DNA from: Mixophyes australis
Lineage: Eukaryota > Chordata > Amphibia > Anura > Limnodynastidae
Assembly: GCA_036250195.1 (NCBI GenBank)
Contig: JAVHZZ010000003.1
Coordinates: forward strand, 19,498,504 to 19,562,503
Direction: 5' to 3'
Length of the DNA: 64,000 nucleotides
The translations under genes were made by a program, and so were the position numbers. Of the stretch, positions 46,131 through 57,601 are shown piece by piece. Numbering within the stretch: position 1 is the stretch's first letter; every line of letters begins with the position of its first letter. The notes below the pieces were generated by a model. It was given only the letters and a program-made list of their open reading frames with translations. It had not been told where the DNA came from and made no database searches.

Positions 46131-46350
46131 GTGAGAGGCAGTTGCTGCACGGTACAGCCTGGCTAATTGGGAATGCAACGGAGAGGACTGCATAGCAGAG
46201 AAGTCCCTGGAGAATGAGATGGAGGTCCTACGGTTCTGTGAGTTGTCCGCCTGCGAATGGGTGATTAGAATTATAAAGTGGAAAGCCTGTGTGACGGACC
46301 TGCGATCTATGCCTGTGGTACTACTGCTCCCAGCAGCATCTGGTATGTAA
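46131..46350 (+). other. Unidentified open stretch, no Met start
   Basis: After an in-frame TGA, about 70 codons stay open to TAA at 46348-46350. The reading has balanced composition (ECNGEDCIAEKSLENEMEVL, FCELSACEWVIRIIKW). An AATAAA follows at 46488-46493, so the layout is like the 3' end of a transcribed element followed by an LTR or 3' UTR. I cannot name a family. It could equally be chance. Confidence 0.3.
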
Positions 46351-47315
46351 CGGCTGTTATAGTGCTGTGCAGGGGTATGCTGAGTGGATCTAGCAATGAC
46401 ATGTGAAGAAAATGTGCAGAACAATTTGGTGTTTAAAGTGTATATTATGTTTGCAAACGTGATGCTATTCTGTGCTGGAGGAAGAGGAATAAAGACTGTT
46501 CCTGTTTTAAACTGAGCTGGACTGGTGCCCAATTTCATTTTCACTGTATCACGCACGCACTAGTGTCCACAGCACGTCATGACTGCGTTAAACATCCATA
46601 TATTTGGGGATGGGGGTCCGCTTGTATTGTTTGTCTGTACCCACCAGCGAGCTATGGGCAACAAAGACCACCGGTAATTGCAGCTAAGGCCACCAGGGGC
46701 TCCCTACACAATAGGATAGGAGGAATGGCTCTGCTAAATCCATGGCAACACTGATCACATAGGGTCTGGGGGTCTCTGAATAAAAATGCATGGGTGCCGC
46801 TCTGGGTATATAAAGAAGAGAAAATTGTGCTTGGTGCTGGAAGCGATCGTCACCATGTAATATTCAGAGTAGGTCCATCCTCTGCCACCAGCTGCTACCT
46901 CCAGGATGTCCACCATCCATGGTTAGAAAACCCCCCAGCTGCTAACATTTTGTTCCTCCACTGACTTATTGTTGCCCTCACTGGCTGTCCTCCTCTCCTT
47001 CCACTAATTAGGACTTGCCAGGTCTGGGTTAGCGAGACACTTGTGTCTGGGGGGTCGTTTATGCGCTGTTTGTACAGCTGCTGGAATACAACCCTGAAGG
47101 GTCCTCCTGGTTCTCTGGGAGGGGAAGGAAGAGGAGGGTCCGACATGCGCATCCCACACTCAAATAAAATGAAAGAATTAAACATTCTCCTTCATACCCA
47201 TTGTCACCCAGTGAGGAAGGGGAGGGATTTCATTTAAGTCATCTCAGTGCCCGGCAGGGGAAATAAAAAATAACAAGTGCTCTATTTATCAAAAGGAAGA
47301 AAAGCCCTGTATCTG
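46351..47315. other. Unassigned; AATAAA near the left
   Basis: 46470-46560 (AATAAAGACTG, then ACTGAGCTGGACTGGTG) has the flavour of an LTR R/U5 region but has no partner copy here. The rest is unrecognised. Confidence 0.3.
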
Positions 47316-48360
47316 TGTCACACGCCATTCCCTTAATCAGGTCCCGGCTCGGTGACTTTCCCTTTAAGAACCATGATTCTGCTTGCTTCTCCTTCAGATC
47401 TTACTTTCACAGGTGTTCCCAGCTACTGTGATCTGGACCACTCCCTAAACCTCATTGGTCCTAGAGCACTATATGAACCTCCCAAGGTTATGGGCTTATT
47501 GCCTGATCTTCGTGTTACTCAGTCTATCTTGGTCTAGGGTAAATCTCCTACTGCTGTTACCTGTGTGCTGGACTTCTACATCTACAACCTCCATACCTGG
47601 TACTTGTAGTTCCACACTGCTTACTGAATCTCCTACTGCTGTTACCTGTGTGCTGGACTTCTACATCTACAACCTCCATACCTGGTACTTGTAGTTCCAC
47701 ACTGCTTACTGAATCTTCTACGGCTGTTACCTGTGTACTGGACTTCTACATCTACAACCACCATACCTGGTACTTGTAGTTCCACACTGCTTACTGAATC
47801 TCCTACTGCTGTTACCTGTGTACTGGACTTCTACATCTACAACCTCCATACCTGGTACTTGTAGTTCAACACTGCTTACTGAATCTCCTACGGCTGTTAC
47901 CTGTGTGCTGGACTTCTACATCTACAACCACCATACCTGGTACTTGTAGTTCCACACTGCTTACTGAATCTCCTACGGCTGTTACCTGTGTACTGGACGT
48001 CTACATCTACAACCACCATACCTGGTACTTGTAGTTCCACGCTGCTTACTGAATCTCCTACTGCTGTTACCTGTGTACTGGACTTCTACATCTACAACCA
48101 CCATACCTGGTACTTGTAGTTCCACACTGCTTACTGAATCTCCTACGGCTGTTACCTGTGTACTGGACTTCTACATCTGCACACTGAACTGTCTCGTGAG
48201 TTGCCTATAACAACTGCACTCATATTGATTGGCTCAACTACCTCTCTGCTCGGCTACCTGTATTCTCTACTGAACTACAATCGAGTTACCTTGTCATCTG
48301 TGGCACGGCTATTCTTATTACTCTGCTGATTATTAGTTGCTGGACTGTTGTTAAGAATAT
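47316..48360 (+). mobile_element. LTR-like block with internal 85-bp array
   Basis: Begins TGTCACACGCCATTCCC. It then runs through a pyrimidine-rich region of CTGTTACC/CTGGACTTC words like the LTRs at 28.7 and 32.6 kb. No matching 3' terminus or duplication is visible, so the end is approximate and LTR status is inference. Confidence 0.5.
47542..48190 (+). repeat. 85-bp minisatellite
   Basis: Units start with AATCTCCTAC(T/G)GCTGTTACC at 47542, 47627, 47712, 47797, 47882, 47967, 48052 and 48137. That is eight units at a constant 85-bp spacing with few substitutions (about seven and a half units in length). Confidence 0.95.
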
Positions 48361-48879
48361 ATTGCCAAGCTAGTAGCCAGTTCTGTTATTCTAGTTGGGT
48401 GCATTCAATCTTCATGCCGTTGCTATTGGTTACCAACTGAACTTCTTTAATTTCAGCTTTTGCTTACAGCTAAAACAACACACTGTGATCGAACGTATTT
48501 AATTATAATGAATAATTATCTTGTATAAAGTAATTGGTAGAACATTAAGCGAGGAATAAAGTCTGGTTCCATGACTTCTGCATTTTCACCCTTAGACACA
48601 TCTATCACGTGTGTACAATCAGGCTCGGACTGGCCTGCAGGGCAGCAGGACTATCCCCCGGTAGGCCCTGCCACATTATAGCCACGCCCCCTCTGTTAGG
48701 GAGGAGCTAAGAAAACAGCTGACTCTCGACTTGCATACAATTTATCTTTTGGACATACGCGAGAACAGGAAGGGACAGATGCGTTCCACAGTGGAACGCA
48801 GGCACCTTCCTCTCACAGTAACAAGCACGGACCACGAGAAACATCCTCTGATTTCAGCACACTGCGTACCCGGCCACCA
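48361..48879. other. Intergenic with a partial hAT-like end
   Basis: 48620 on reads CAGGCTCGGACTGGCC, close to the terminus of the hAT element ending at 55951 (reverse complement CAGGGTCGGACTGGCC). It continues GCAGGGCAGCAGG and GCCACGCCCCC. No second end found. Probably a truncated related element. Confidence 0.4.
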
Positions 48880-49143
48880 TCTCTATACAGGGCCGCCGAG
48901 AGGGGGGGGGGAGCGGGTACTAATTACCCGGGCCCGGCATGTCAGGGGGCCCGGCCCGGGCCCTTGCGCTGCTGATTTTTTTTAATTTTTTAATTTTTTT
49001 TTTCAAAACGTTTTTTTCCCTTTCCTTTTTTTTTTTTTTTTTTGGCGGGGGGGGGGGGGGCTCGGTCGTTGGTGGGGGGAGCAGGCTAGTTTAAAAAAAA
49101 AAAAAAACATACTCACCTGATCGCGGAGCCGGCATCCCTCCTC

Positions 49144-49249
49144 TCTGCTGCTCTGTGCTCTATTCAGACTGTCTGAATGCTGGGTGTGATGTCATCATGT
49201 CATGCCCAGCATTCAGTCAGTCTGGAGCAATGGAGCACAGAGCAGCAGA
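49144..49249. repeat. Inverted repeat inside hAT element 1
   Basis: The left arm (CTGCTGCTCTGTGCTC, then CAGACTGTCTGAATGCTGGG) and right arm (CCCAGCATTCAGTCAGTCTG, then GAGCACAGAGCAGCAG) are complementary over about 45 bp, with a short TGATGTCATCA-type centre. Confidence 0.88.
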
Positions 49250-49289
49250 GAAGACCAAGAGAGGAGAAAAGGTAAGTGAAGGGAGGAAA

Positions 49290-50050
49290 ACGAGGGGGGC
49301 ACAGAGGGGTTAAAAAACGGGGGGGGGGGGGGGGGGGGCAGCATGACAAAGGGGTTAAAAAATGAGGGGGGCACAAAGGGGTTAAAAAACGGGGGGCAGC
49401 ATGACAGAGGGGTTAAAAAATAAGGGGGGGCACAGAGGGGTTAAAAAACGGGGAAGCAGCATGTCAGAGGAGTTAAAAACGGGGAAGCAGCATGTCAGAG
49501 GGGTTAAAAAATTAGGGGGAGCACAGAGGGGTTAAAAAACGGGAAAGCAGCATGTCAAAGGGGTTAAAAACGGGGAAGCAGCATGTCAGAGGGGTTAAAA
49601 AATGAGGGGGAGCACAGAGGGGTTAAAAAATGGGAAAGCAGCATGTCAGAGGGGTTAAAAAATGAGTGGGGGCACAGAGGGGTTAAAAAATGGGAAAGCA
49701 GCATGTCAGAGGGGTTAAAAATTGAGGGGGGAGCACAGAGGGGTTAAAAAACGGGAAAGCAGCATGTCAGAGGGGTTAAGAAATGAGAGGGGCACAGATG
49801 GGTTAAAAAATGGGAAAGCAGCATGTCAGAGGGGTTAAAAATTGAGGGGGGAGCACAGAGGGGTTAAAAAATGGGAAAGCAGCATGACAGAGGGGGTGAA
49901 AAAATGAGAGGGGCACAGATGGGTTAAAAAACGGGGCAGTATGGCACAGTGGGGTTAATAAACAGGGGTCAGCACGGCACAGTGGGGTTAAAAAATGGTG
50001 GGCAGCATGACACAGTGGGGTTACAAAGGGGGGGGGGGGAGGCATGGCAC
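49290..50050 (+). repeat. Roughly 30-bp G-rich minisatellite in hAT element 1
   Basis: Alternating units of GGGGTTAAAAAACGGG plus AGCAGCATGTCAGA, and GGGGTTAAAAAATGAGGGG plus GCACAGA. The pair repeats about every 57-60 bp. G runs of 18-20 bp lie at about 49321-49338. Units become AGCATGGCACAGTGGGG towards the right, approaching the unit of the array in hAT element 2. Confidence 0.92.
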
Positions 50051-50708
50051 AGTGGGATTGAAAAAGGGGGGGAGCAGCATAGTATAGTCTGATGAAGGGG
50101 AGCCAGATGAAGGGGGCAAAAACAGCATGGAGGGCACAGTGTGATCATAAGGCATGGCGATGATGAAGGGGCACATTATTGTAATATTGGAGCTGGAGGA
50201 AGGCCTAATTATTAATCGTGGGTGCTATTGATTTAACGCTGGGGCTGGCTGTAATTTTCTAAATGTAGCCATTTTTTTTTCAAAATAGGTCCTTCAACAT
50301 TTCTGGATCCGGACAAGCCACAACTAAAGAAAGCAGCAGCCACAGGTGGAGAAAGTGAGAAGAACAGGTAGGAGAGAGCAGCACAGTGTGTGAAATGTTG
50401 TGATTCTAGTAGGGACAATACCAATTTTTGGTGAATGTTGTGTCCAATGTAAGGTGTAGGCCAAGACTGAACTGTTTGTGTACACACTGCATTGTTTGTA
50501 TACTACCCTGTGGTGGTAGATGTCCTGAAAGTCAGGAGTGCTTAAACATATGTGACGCTCCGGCGAATTGAGAGCCTAGTGGTTTTTATGTTAGCCACGC
50601 CCCAATGGGACGTTTGCCACGCCCCCAAATGCATGACCGCACCTCCCAAAATTTTTGCACTGCCGTTTGGCTAGCCACGCCCCTGAATATATGACCATAT
50701 ACCTAATC

Positions 50709-50740
50709 TTTTTTGCGCCGCCGTAAGGCGGCGCAAAAAA
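50709..50740. repeat. GC-rich hairpin near the end of hAT element 1
   Basis: A perfect 14-bp stem TTTTTTGCGCCGCC with a GTAA loop. It resembles a rho-independent terminator in form, but in this eukaryotic context it is part of the transposon. Confidence 0.85.
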
Positions 50741-50827
50741 ATTTTGGGGCTTACTTCACTATGAGGGGGGCCCCATGAATTTGTTGTACCCGGGCCCTGA
50801 ATTCTTCTTGGCAGCCCTGTCTCTATA

Positions 50828-52893
50828 TACATCGGAACTGCAAGTAAACAAAGTTAAATTTGAAAGCATCGCAGCAATAACCATGTGATATATGTGGACA
50901 GTGATCTGAATATTTATATTGCACTAGCAGAGACTTAAAGAAATACCAATTCCCATCTACTGAACTTGTATGCTATGAACATTATTTTATTGAGATATCA
51001 GTGACTGTTATATCTGGATCAATGCAGCATTTATACCCACTGCCATTTGCCTCGCAGTAGCTAGACTAGTCCAGGTCTATATACCTAGGTTTGTCTGATT
51101 TTTTTTTTTGATTTTTTTTTTTTTTTATGTGTGTTCAATCGATGCCATACCATATGTATGTATATAGAAATCAATGCCTCACAATATAAATACTGTGGTT
51201 TAATTGGAGTATTTTATTTGTCTATATTAATGTATTTTTATGTATTTTAACCAGGATTCAATAAATTGTGATAAAACAAATGTTATCCCACTAATTGAAC
51301 CGAGCCTCTTGCTCACAGCCTAATACAAGATATAGAAAAATATGAATTGTATTCAAGATAAAAGAATACAAATTTTATTATTAGCGTTACACTTGGAATA
51401 ATACATAAGTCAATGAACACTTAACTTTCAGTATATTATTAGTTCGTAGAGCGGGATAACCTGTGTTAATGCTGCTCTTGCAACAGTAGGGGTAGAGCGC
51501 AACTCCCCCCCCCCCCCCCCCCCAGCTACTGGGGTACTATGGGCATATTCCACACAGGCTGAAGCTTGTGCCCATTAGCGTGGGTGCAACTACCAGGTTT
51601 AGAGGCACAGACAATGGAGGAGAGGAGTCAATGGGCAGAGAGCCCAAGGAGGAGGTGCGCAGTGTAGCTGGTGAGCAAACATAATAGGTAATGAGAACAG
51701 GAGGGAAGAGGGCCCTGATCACTAGAGCTGACAATGTAAAGATTTCTAAAATAAAAAATATTTATAAAAATGTATGGTGTAGGAATAGTGCTGGTATCAG
51801 GACAGTTCATCCTGCTGTTTGGTACGGATGGTTTGGGGATTAGAAACACTGAAGTCCAAATTCCGAGAAACTTGCAGACTTGCACCGCTAAATGTGGAGT
51901 GCGGAAAATATTTTGCAGAACAGCTTTGAAAACTCCGCTCATCTCTAGCAGCCGATGAGACAATTACTTTCCCTGAATAAATTGATCAAAGCTGCTGTCT
52001 GACTAGTTGTTTACCAATCTAGTCTTCCAACCTGTCTACCAATCTGGGCTAAATCGGAATGAGCATAAAGTAAATTCTGCTGTTTACAAAGATAAATCTC
52101 TATTCAATTATGTATTTGTCTAAATGTGACGTTGTTCTGTATTCTAGATAAAGCAGGCAAAAGATTACAACACAGAGCTTTATCTCTGGCCTTTAACAGT
52201 TTCAAGTTTTCAGTTTTCCAATGCAGCAATTTACCACTTCAACTTTCAGCTGTTTGCATTAATTTTAGTGACGGAGATAATAATAATCCAACGATCACAG
52301 AGAGTTGTGTCTAGAAGGGCAGTATATGAACTCTGAATTAACTGTAGTCAACATATTAATGAGACGGTGTAACTGGCATAATGCACAGAATCTATTGAGA
52401 TTCTCTTATACCCTCATTTTGTGGGACCTTTTTATAGTACCTAGGTCCTTGTTCCGTGATTAAGATTTATGTTTATACAACATATATCCAGATTGCGTCT
52501 CAGATGCATGCTAGGCGGGGATTTATATAACTACTCGATCCTGGCTAGATCATTTATAGGGCACCCACCAATTCCATCTAAACCAGCTCTATATGTAATA
52601 TACTGTTCAGATAATTCAGCCATCATATTATCTTGGGCAACCTTCTTAGAATAATAGCAGACTTTATACTATTCAAATTGTCAACTGAATGTTTTAATAT
52701 TTATAGCTGCAGCGTAGTAATGCAATTTGTTTTGCATTTTTAACCACACAGCACATTTGTCTTCTATTTATTGTTTTAAAATATTTCGCTCTTTTTACCA
52801 ACCAATCTTGTTTGTATATTTTATTTTTAATGCATATTTAATAAAATTTATATACTTTTATGTATGGGTTAACATGGAGTGCCCCTATATATG
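50828..52893. other. Intergenic, nothing recognised
   Basis: Spacer between the two inverted hAT elements. Contains poly-T near 51100-51125 and a run of 19 C at 51505-51523. No supported gene. Confidence 0.45.
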
Positions 52894-53278
52894 CACTCTC
52901 TCAGTGTCGGACTGGGGCATGAAGGGCCCACAGGGGGAATACCATTGTAGGGGCCCACCAGAGGGGGTGTGTCCAGTCGATAGAGAGGCATAAACAAAAT
53001 GGGGTGTGGTAAGCCCATGAAGGACAGATAGCACCATAGCGTAGTATATAAAGAATACACAGTCTTGACCTGCCCCTTAGATTGGGCAGAACAGTCATCA
53101 AAAATCAGGATTGTCCCACTAGAATCAGAACATTTCACAGACTGTCTTGTTCTCTCCTACCTGTTCTTGTCACTTTCACCACCTGCGGCTGTTGGTGTCT
53201 TTAGTTGCGGCTTGTCTGGATCCTGGAATGTTGGGGGCCTTATTTGGAAAAAAAAATTCCAACCAGCCCCGGCATTAA

Positions 53279-54569
53279 CATAGTAACATAGTTGATGAGG
53301 TTGAAAAAAGATATCAGTCCATCAAGTTCAACCTATTTTGGATCTCCTGCGATCCTGCACTTATATTTGAAATTGATCCAGAGTAAGCAACCGCCAATCT
53401 GTTTCAATTGTGAAAATCCTTCCAGACTCAATATTGCAGTCCTATTTTTACCGTATATCCACTACTATGCTACATTTTAATTAGCGGTCATATCCCTGGA
53501 TACACTTTTCCACTAAAAATTTGTCTAACCCTTTAAACATATCTATTGAATCTGCCATCACGACCTTCCCTGGCAATGAATTCCATATCTTGACTGCCCT
53601 TACTGTAAAGAATCCCTTCCTCTGCTGGTTGTGAAATTTCCTCTCCTCTAACCTTAAGGGGTGACCACGTGTTCTGTGTATGGTCCTTGGGGTAAAAAGT
53701 TCCCATGAAAGTTCTCTGTATTGACCCCTAATGTATTTGTACATAGTAATCATATCTCCCCTTAGACGCCTCTTTTCTAAAGTAAACATGCCTAAACTGG
53801 CTAACCTTTCCTCATAACTTAATGACTCCATACTCTTTATCAATTTTGTCGCCCTTCTCTGAACCCTTTCTAGTTCCAAATTATCTTTTTTATAGAGTGG
53901 TGCCCAGAAATGTACTGCATATTCAAGATGAGGTCTTACCAATGATTTATACAGTGGCAAAATGACACTGTCTTCCCTTGCATCTATGCCCCTTTTTATG
54001 CATGCCAATACTTTGTTTGCCCTTGCAGCTGCTGCTTGACATTGAGCACTATTGCTAAGTCTACTGTCTACAAGCACTCCCAAATCCTTTTCCATTATAG
54101 ATTCTCCTAAATTAATTCCATTTAATTTATAGATTGTGTTCTTGTTTTTGATCCCTGAATGCATAACCTTACATTTATCTGTGTTAAACCTCATATTCCA
54201 TTTGGCTGCCCAATCCTCCAGTTTATTTAAGTCCCTCTGTAGAGAAGCTACATCTTGCTCTGATTTTATTACCTTACAGAGTTTAGTGTCATTTACAAAA
54301 ATAGAGACTTTACTCTCTAAACCATCACCAAGGTCATTAATAAATATATTAATAAGGAGTGGCCCCAGCACGGAACCTTGAGGTCTCCACTAAAGACTTT
54401 TGACCAATTAGAAAATGTTCCATTTATCACAACTCTCTGTTCCCTATTCTCTAACCAGTTTTCGATCCAAGTACAAATGTTGATTCCTAGACCCAGTTCC
54501 CTTATTTTGTAAATCAACCTCTTGTGTGGCACTGTATCAAAGGCCTTTGCAAAATCTATAGTATCTATA
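53279..54569 (-). pseudogene. CR1-like LINE, 5' truncated, inserted in hAT element 2
   Basis: Minus strand; 3' terminus at the left as in the 23.5 kb copy. One 296-codon frame (53481-54371) covers RT palm to C-terminus: LGPLLINIFINDLGDGLE, LNKLEDWAAKWNMRFNTDKC, KDLGVLVDSRLS, VRPHLEYAVHFWAP, and KIWNSLPGKVV near the end. The catalytic FxDD reads FVND. A second frame (54317-54532) holds the region before. GCATTAA flanks both sides (53272-53278 and 54570-54576), a 7-bp duplication. A short filler TAGTATCTATA lies at the 5' junction. Confidence 0.93.
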
Positions 54570-54576
54570 GCATTAA

Positions 54577-54970
54577 ATCAATAGCACCCACGATTAATAC
54601 TTAGGCCTTCTTCCAGCCCCAACATTAAAATAATAGTATTTCCATTTAATAAATAAACCTATTTCCCTCCCTCCAAACAGTCCCAGCATTAAATTAATAG
54701 CATTTACGTATAATAAATATAACTATTTCCCGCAACTGTCACTACCATTAAATAATTCATATTCACATTTAATAAATAGACCTCATGCTTCCCAAACTCA
54801 GCCCGGCATTCAATTAATTGCCCCCAAACCACCCAATCTTAAATTAATAGTCCCCACTATAAAATGAAATTGCCCCACCATCACCCCACAATCAAAATAG
54901 CACCCTTTAATTAGCCACCACCTACCACACACACATACTACATTGCCACAAGTCCCCTGTGCCATGACAC
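54577..54970 (-). repeat. Degenerate 70-75 bp tandem in hAT element 2
   Basis: Four to five loose units, each with a CCCGGCATTAAATTAATAG-type block and CATTTAATAAATA. One unit equivalent (GTGCTATTGATTTAACGCTGG) is present in element 1 near 50222. Confidence 0.6.
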
Positions 54971-55019
54971 ACACATTACTGTGCCCCCTTATGATCACAC
55001 TGCGCCCTCCATGCTGCTT

Positions 55020-55735
55020 TTGCTCCCCATTTCATCACTCTATGCCATGCTGCCCCCCCTTTCATCACTCTGTGCCATGCTGCCCCCCCCTTTCATCACT
55101 CTGTGCCATGCTGCCCCCCCCTTTCATCACTCTGTGCCATGCTGCTGTCCCCCCCTTTCATCATTCTGTGTCATGCCTCTGCCCCACCTTTCATCACTCT
55201 GTGCCATGCTACCCCCCCTTTCATCACTCTGTGCCATGCTGCTGCCCCCCTTCATCACTCTGTGCCATGCTGCTGCCCCCCTTCATCACTCTGTGTCATG
55301 CTGCTGCCCCCTTTCATCACTCTGTGCCATGCTGCTGCCCCTCCTTTCATCACTCTGTGCCATGCTGCTGCCCCCCTTCATCACTCTGTGTCATGCTGCT
55401 GCCCCCCCTTCATCACTCTGTGTCATGCTGCTGCCCCTCCTTTCATCATTCTGTGTCATGCTGCTGCCCCCCCTTCATCACTCTGTGCCATGCTGCTGCA
55501 CCCCCTTTCATCATTCTGTGTCATGCTGCTGCCCCTCCTTTCATCACTCTGTGCCATGCTGCCCCCCCTTTCATCACACTGTGCCATGCTGCTGCCCACC
55601 CTTTCATCACACTGTGCCATGCTGCTTCCCTCCTTCATCACTCTGTATCATGCTGCTGCCCCTCCTTCATCACTCTGTGTCATGCTGCCCCCCCTTTCAT
55701 CACTATTTGCCACCCTGCTTCCCCCCCCTCCCTTT
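55020..55735. repeat. Roughly 31-bp C-rich minisatellite in hAT element 2
   Basis: About 23 units of TTCATCACTCTGTGCCATGC followed by TGCTGCCCCCC, 28-34 bp long. It yields three overlapping frames of 247-346 codons rich in His, Ser, Pro and Cys. Unit-length drift rotates the frames and no conserved domain exists, so none is called as a gene. Confidence 0.95.
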
Positions 55736-55959
55736 ATCCCTATGCACCATCCTGCTTTCCTTCCCTTGCCTCCATTCCTTTTCTTACCTTCTTCTTGTCT
55801 TCTTTCTCCTTTCTTACTTGCTCCTCTCTGCGCCGCTCCTCATTGATTGTCGGGCATGACGTGATGAAGAAAGGAAACGAAGAGGGGAGCCATCAGGCGC
55901 CCGGGCCTAACAGGGGGTACCCCGGCTGCCCGGTGGGCCAGTCCGACCCTGCACTCTAT

Positions 55960-56470
55960 CTTTTTCTGGTTCCTTCACGTTAGGTTAGTAACGAAGAGTG
56001 AGGGGGCATTGTGTCGTTATTATATCTATCACTTGTGTGTGTGCGTTTGGAAGGTTTGTATCACATTGCGCAAAATGCATCTAGAAGTGCGATTTCCTGC
56101 AGAAATTAAACAGGAACTTGCAAAATGTATCTCAATAAAAATATAGGACGAGGAGAGAAAGGCTGCACTCCCTCCCGTAATACAGGGATCTGTGGCAAGT
56201 GCAATTTTAAAACAGTAATATACGTGACTTATATTAAAGAAACGCTACATTGTTTAACAAATAAGTATATATTACATTGTGTAAAGAGTCAGTAAAGCCT
56301 CTACTGGAGATAAATAGATATCCCAGGCTGTGTATTACTGGTGTCTTGTGGTTGTGTGCTGCCCTCTAGAGGAGTTAGTAGTTCTCTGCAATCTGTGTTA
56401 TAGTCTGGGTGTTCCTTGCAGGGACAGTTTTTGTGTTGTACCTTGAAGTAATTTGACTACATATATAGAC
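55960..56470. other. Intergenic, nothing recognised
   Basis: No supported feature. Confidence 0.45.
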
Positions 56471-56473
56471 AGT

Positions 56474-56794
56474 GGGCCTGATTCATTAAGAAAAGTAAAG
56501 CAAAATAAATGAGTAACTTTGCACCTTGGCAAAACCATGTTGCACTGGAGGAGGAGGTAAATTTAAAATGTGGGGACAGTTTTATAGTTGGGGTAGGGCA
56601 TGTCCTAGATCAACTTTACATTTCAGTGTACAAATAAAGCTAATATGTATTTGTGTGATACATAAAATAACAGCCAGTATTTATCTTATGTGCAAAATAA
56701 TAAACTATTCTGCACCCTTTGCATTGTAACATGGTTTGTCCCGAGAACACTTACTCATTTCTTTTTGCCTAACTTTCCTTAATGAATCGAGCCC
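56474..56794. mobile_element. MITE (CTGATTCATTAAG type), complete
   Basis: Ends GGGCCTGATTCATTAAG and the reverse complement of GGGCTCGATTCATTAAGG. Flanks are AGT and AGG. It gives the uninterrupted form of the element split at 15859-16794. About 320 bp, no coding capacity. Confidence 0.78.
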
Positions 56795-57300
56795 AGGGTG
56801 TGTATATTTTTGGTAAATAGCAAATAGTAAGACCCCCATCTCCGCCAGTTCTTAAATGGTGCAAAGTTCAAGTGTCCTTAAAATGTGCTCTTCCGAAAAT
56901 AAAAACATGCTGTTTCTACCCTGTAATAACCTCGCTCCATAACATGAAATCTTGCCTTTAGCACTGCTCCACATAACCAGGTGCACTGGTGCTTTGCAAG
57001 GAACACCCTGACTCCTCCTAACTTCTCCTATTGGCCAGTGCATACTTCTGCTGCTCCACAAATGCTGCCCTCTGGCTTAGCAATCCGATGCACGAGGTCC
57101 ATTATCGCTGGACAGTTCACTATTAAATGACACGTGGCATCAGTATTATGGCACACCCTGACGCCAGATCAGGGGCAGAGACACATATGTACCCCGGGCT
57201 GGTCCCATAGTGGGATACTTTGGGCTGGGTCACTGGGCTACCTGCATTTTCTTTCCTTTAAAATGTTCCTAATAGGCTGCTCAGGCTAAAATTTGCCAGC
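56795..57300. other. Intergenic, nothing recognised
   Basis: No supported feature. Confidence 0.45.
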
Positions 57301-57601
57301 CAGGGGCAAACGCAGGATTTGTAGAGGGGAAGGGGGGGGGGTTTCCACACCATGCTGCCAGTGGGCATAACAAGCATGTAAGGGGGCGTGGCTATAATAT
57401 TAGACAGTGCTTGGCTGCTCTCCAACTCTTCCTATCCCCATAATATACCTGGGCAATGCTCTACCTTTTCAAGCAGAGCCATGTGATGTGGGGGCAGGGT
57501 CCAGCCACATCAATTATACAGTGCCTCAGGCTGGGAGGGGGGTTTCCATGCACTAGGACCCCCCCTCCCCCCCTCAGTTTGCCAATGCCAGCCCTCCCCT
57601 G
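57301..57601 (+). mobile_element. Interspersed repeat, hAT-like, copy 2
   Basis: Starts CAGGGGCAAACGCAGG and continues in parallel with 1277-1559. The right side, absent or displaced in that copy, reads CAGTTTGCCAATGCCAGCCC then TCCCCTG, so both edges carry CAGGGG-type words. No convincing 8-bp duplication. Confidence 0.6.

Larger units (their letters stand above)
48888..50819 (+). mobile_element. hAT-type non-autonomous element 1
   Basis: 1932 bp, with ends CAGGGCCGCCGAGAG and the reverse complement of CAGGGCTGCCAAGAAG. TCTCTATA flanks both sides (48880-48887 and 50820-50827), a perfect 8-bp duplication typical of hAT. In order the interior holds homopolymer tracts, a strong hairpin (49144-49249), a tandem array (about 49290-50050), and a tail shared in inverse orientation with the element at 52902-55951. 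The shared tail includes TCTGGATCCGGACAAGCC and GGTGGAGAAAGTGAGAAGAA. No transposase. Confidence 0.88.
52902..55951 (-). mobile_element. hAT-type non-autonomous element 2, with LINE insertion
   Basis: Ends CAGTGTCGGACTGGGG at the left and the reverse complement of CAGGGTCGGACTGGCC at the right. Flanks CACTCTCT (52894-52901) and CACTCTAT (55952-55959) make an 8-bp duplication with one mismatch. Read on the minus strand it follows the same order as element 1: ATGTCATGCCC-type promoter-side block, array, AGCATGGAGGGC(A/G)CAGTGTGATC, then GGATCCAGACAAGCC and GGTGGTGAAAGTGACAAGAA. It is interrupted by a CR1-like LINE, so its own length is about 1.75 kb. No transposase. Confidence 0.85.

Noticed and set aside
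47542..48190. Possible CRISPR-like array (85-bp period)
   Set aside because: The whole 85-bp unit is repeated; no variable spacers.
50709..50740. Rho-independent terminator-like hairpin
   Set aside because: Perfect GC stem with T/A flanks, but inside a vertebrate transposon; bacterial termination does not apply.
54943..55983. 346-codon His/Ser/Pro/Cys-rich frame
   Set aside because: It lies in the C-rich array of hAT element 2; three frames are open in parallel and phase drifts with unit length.
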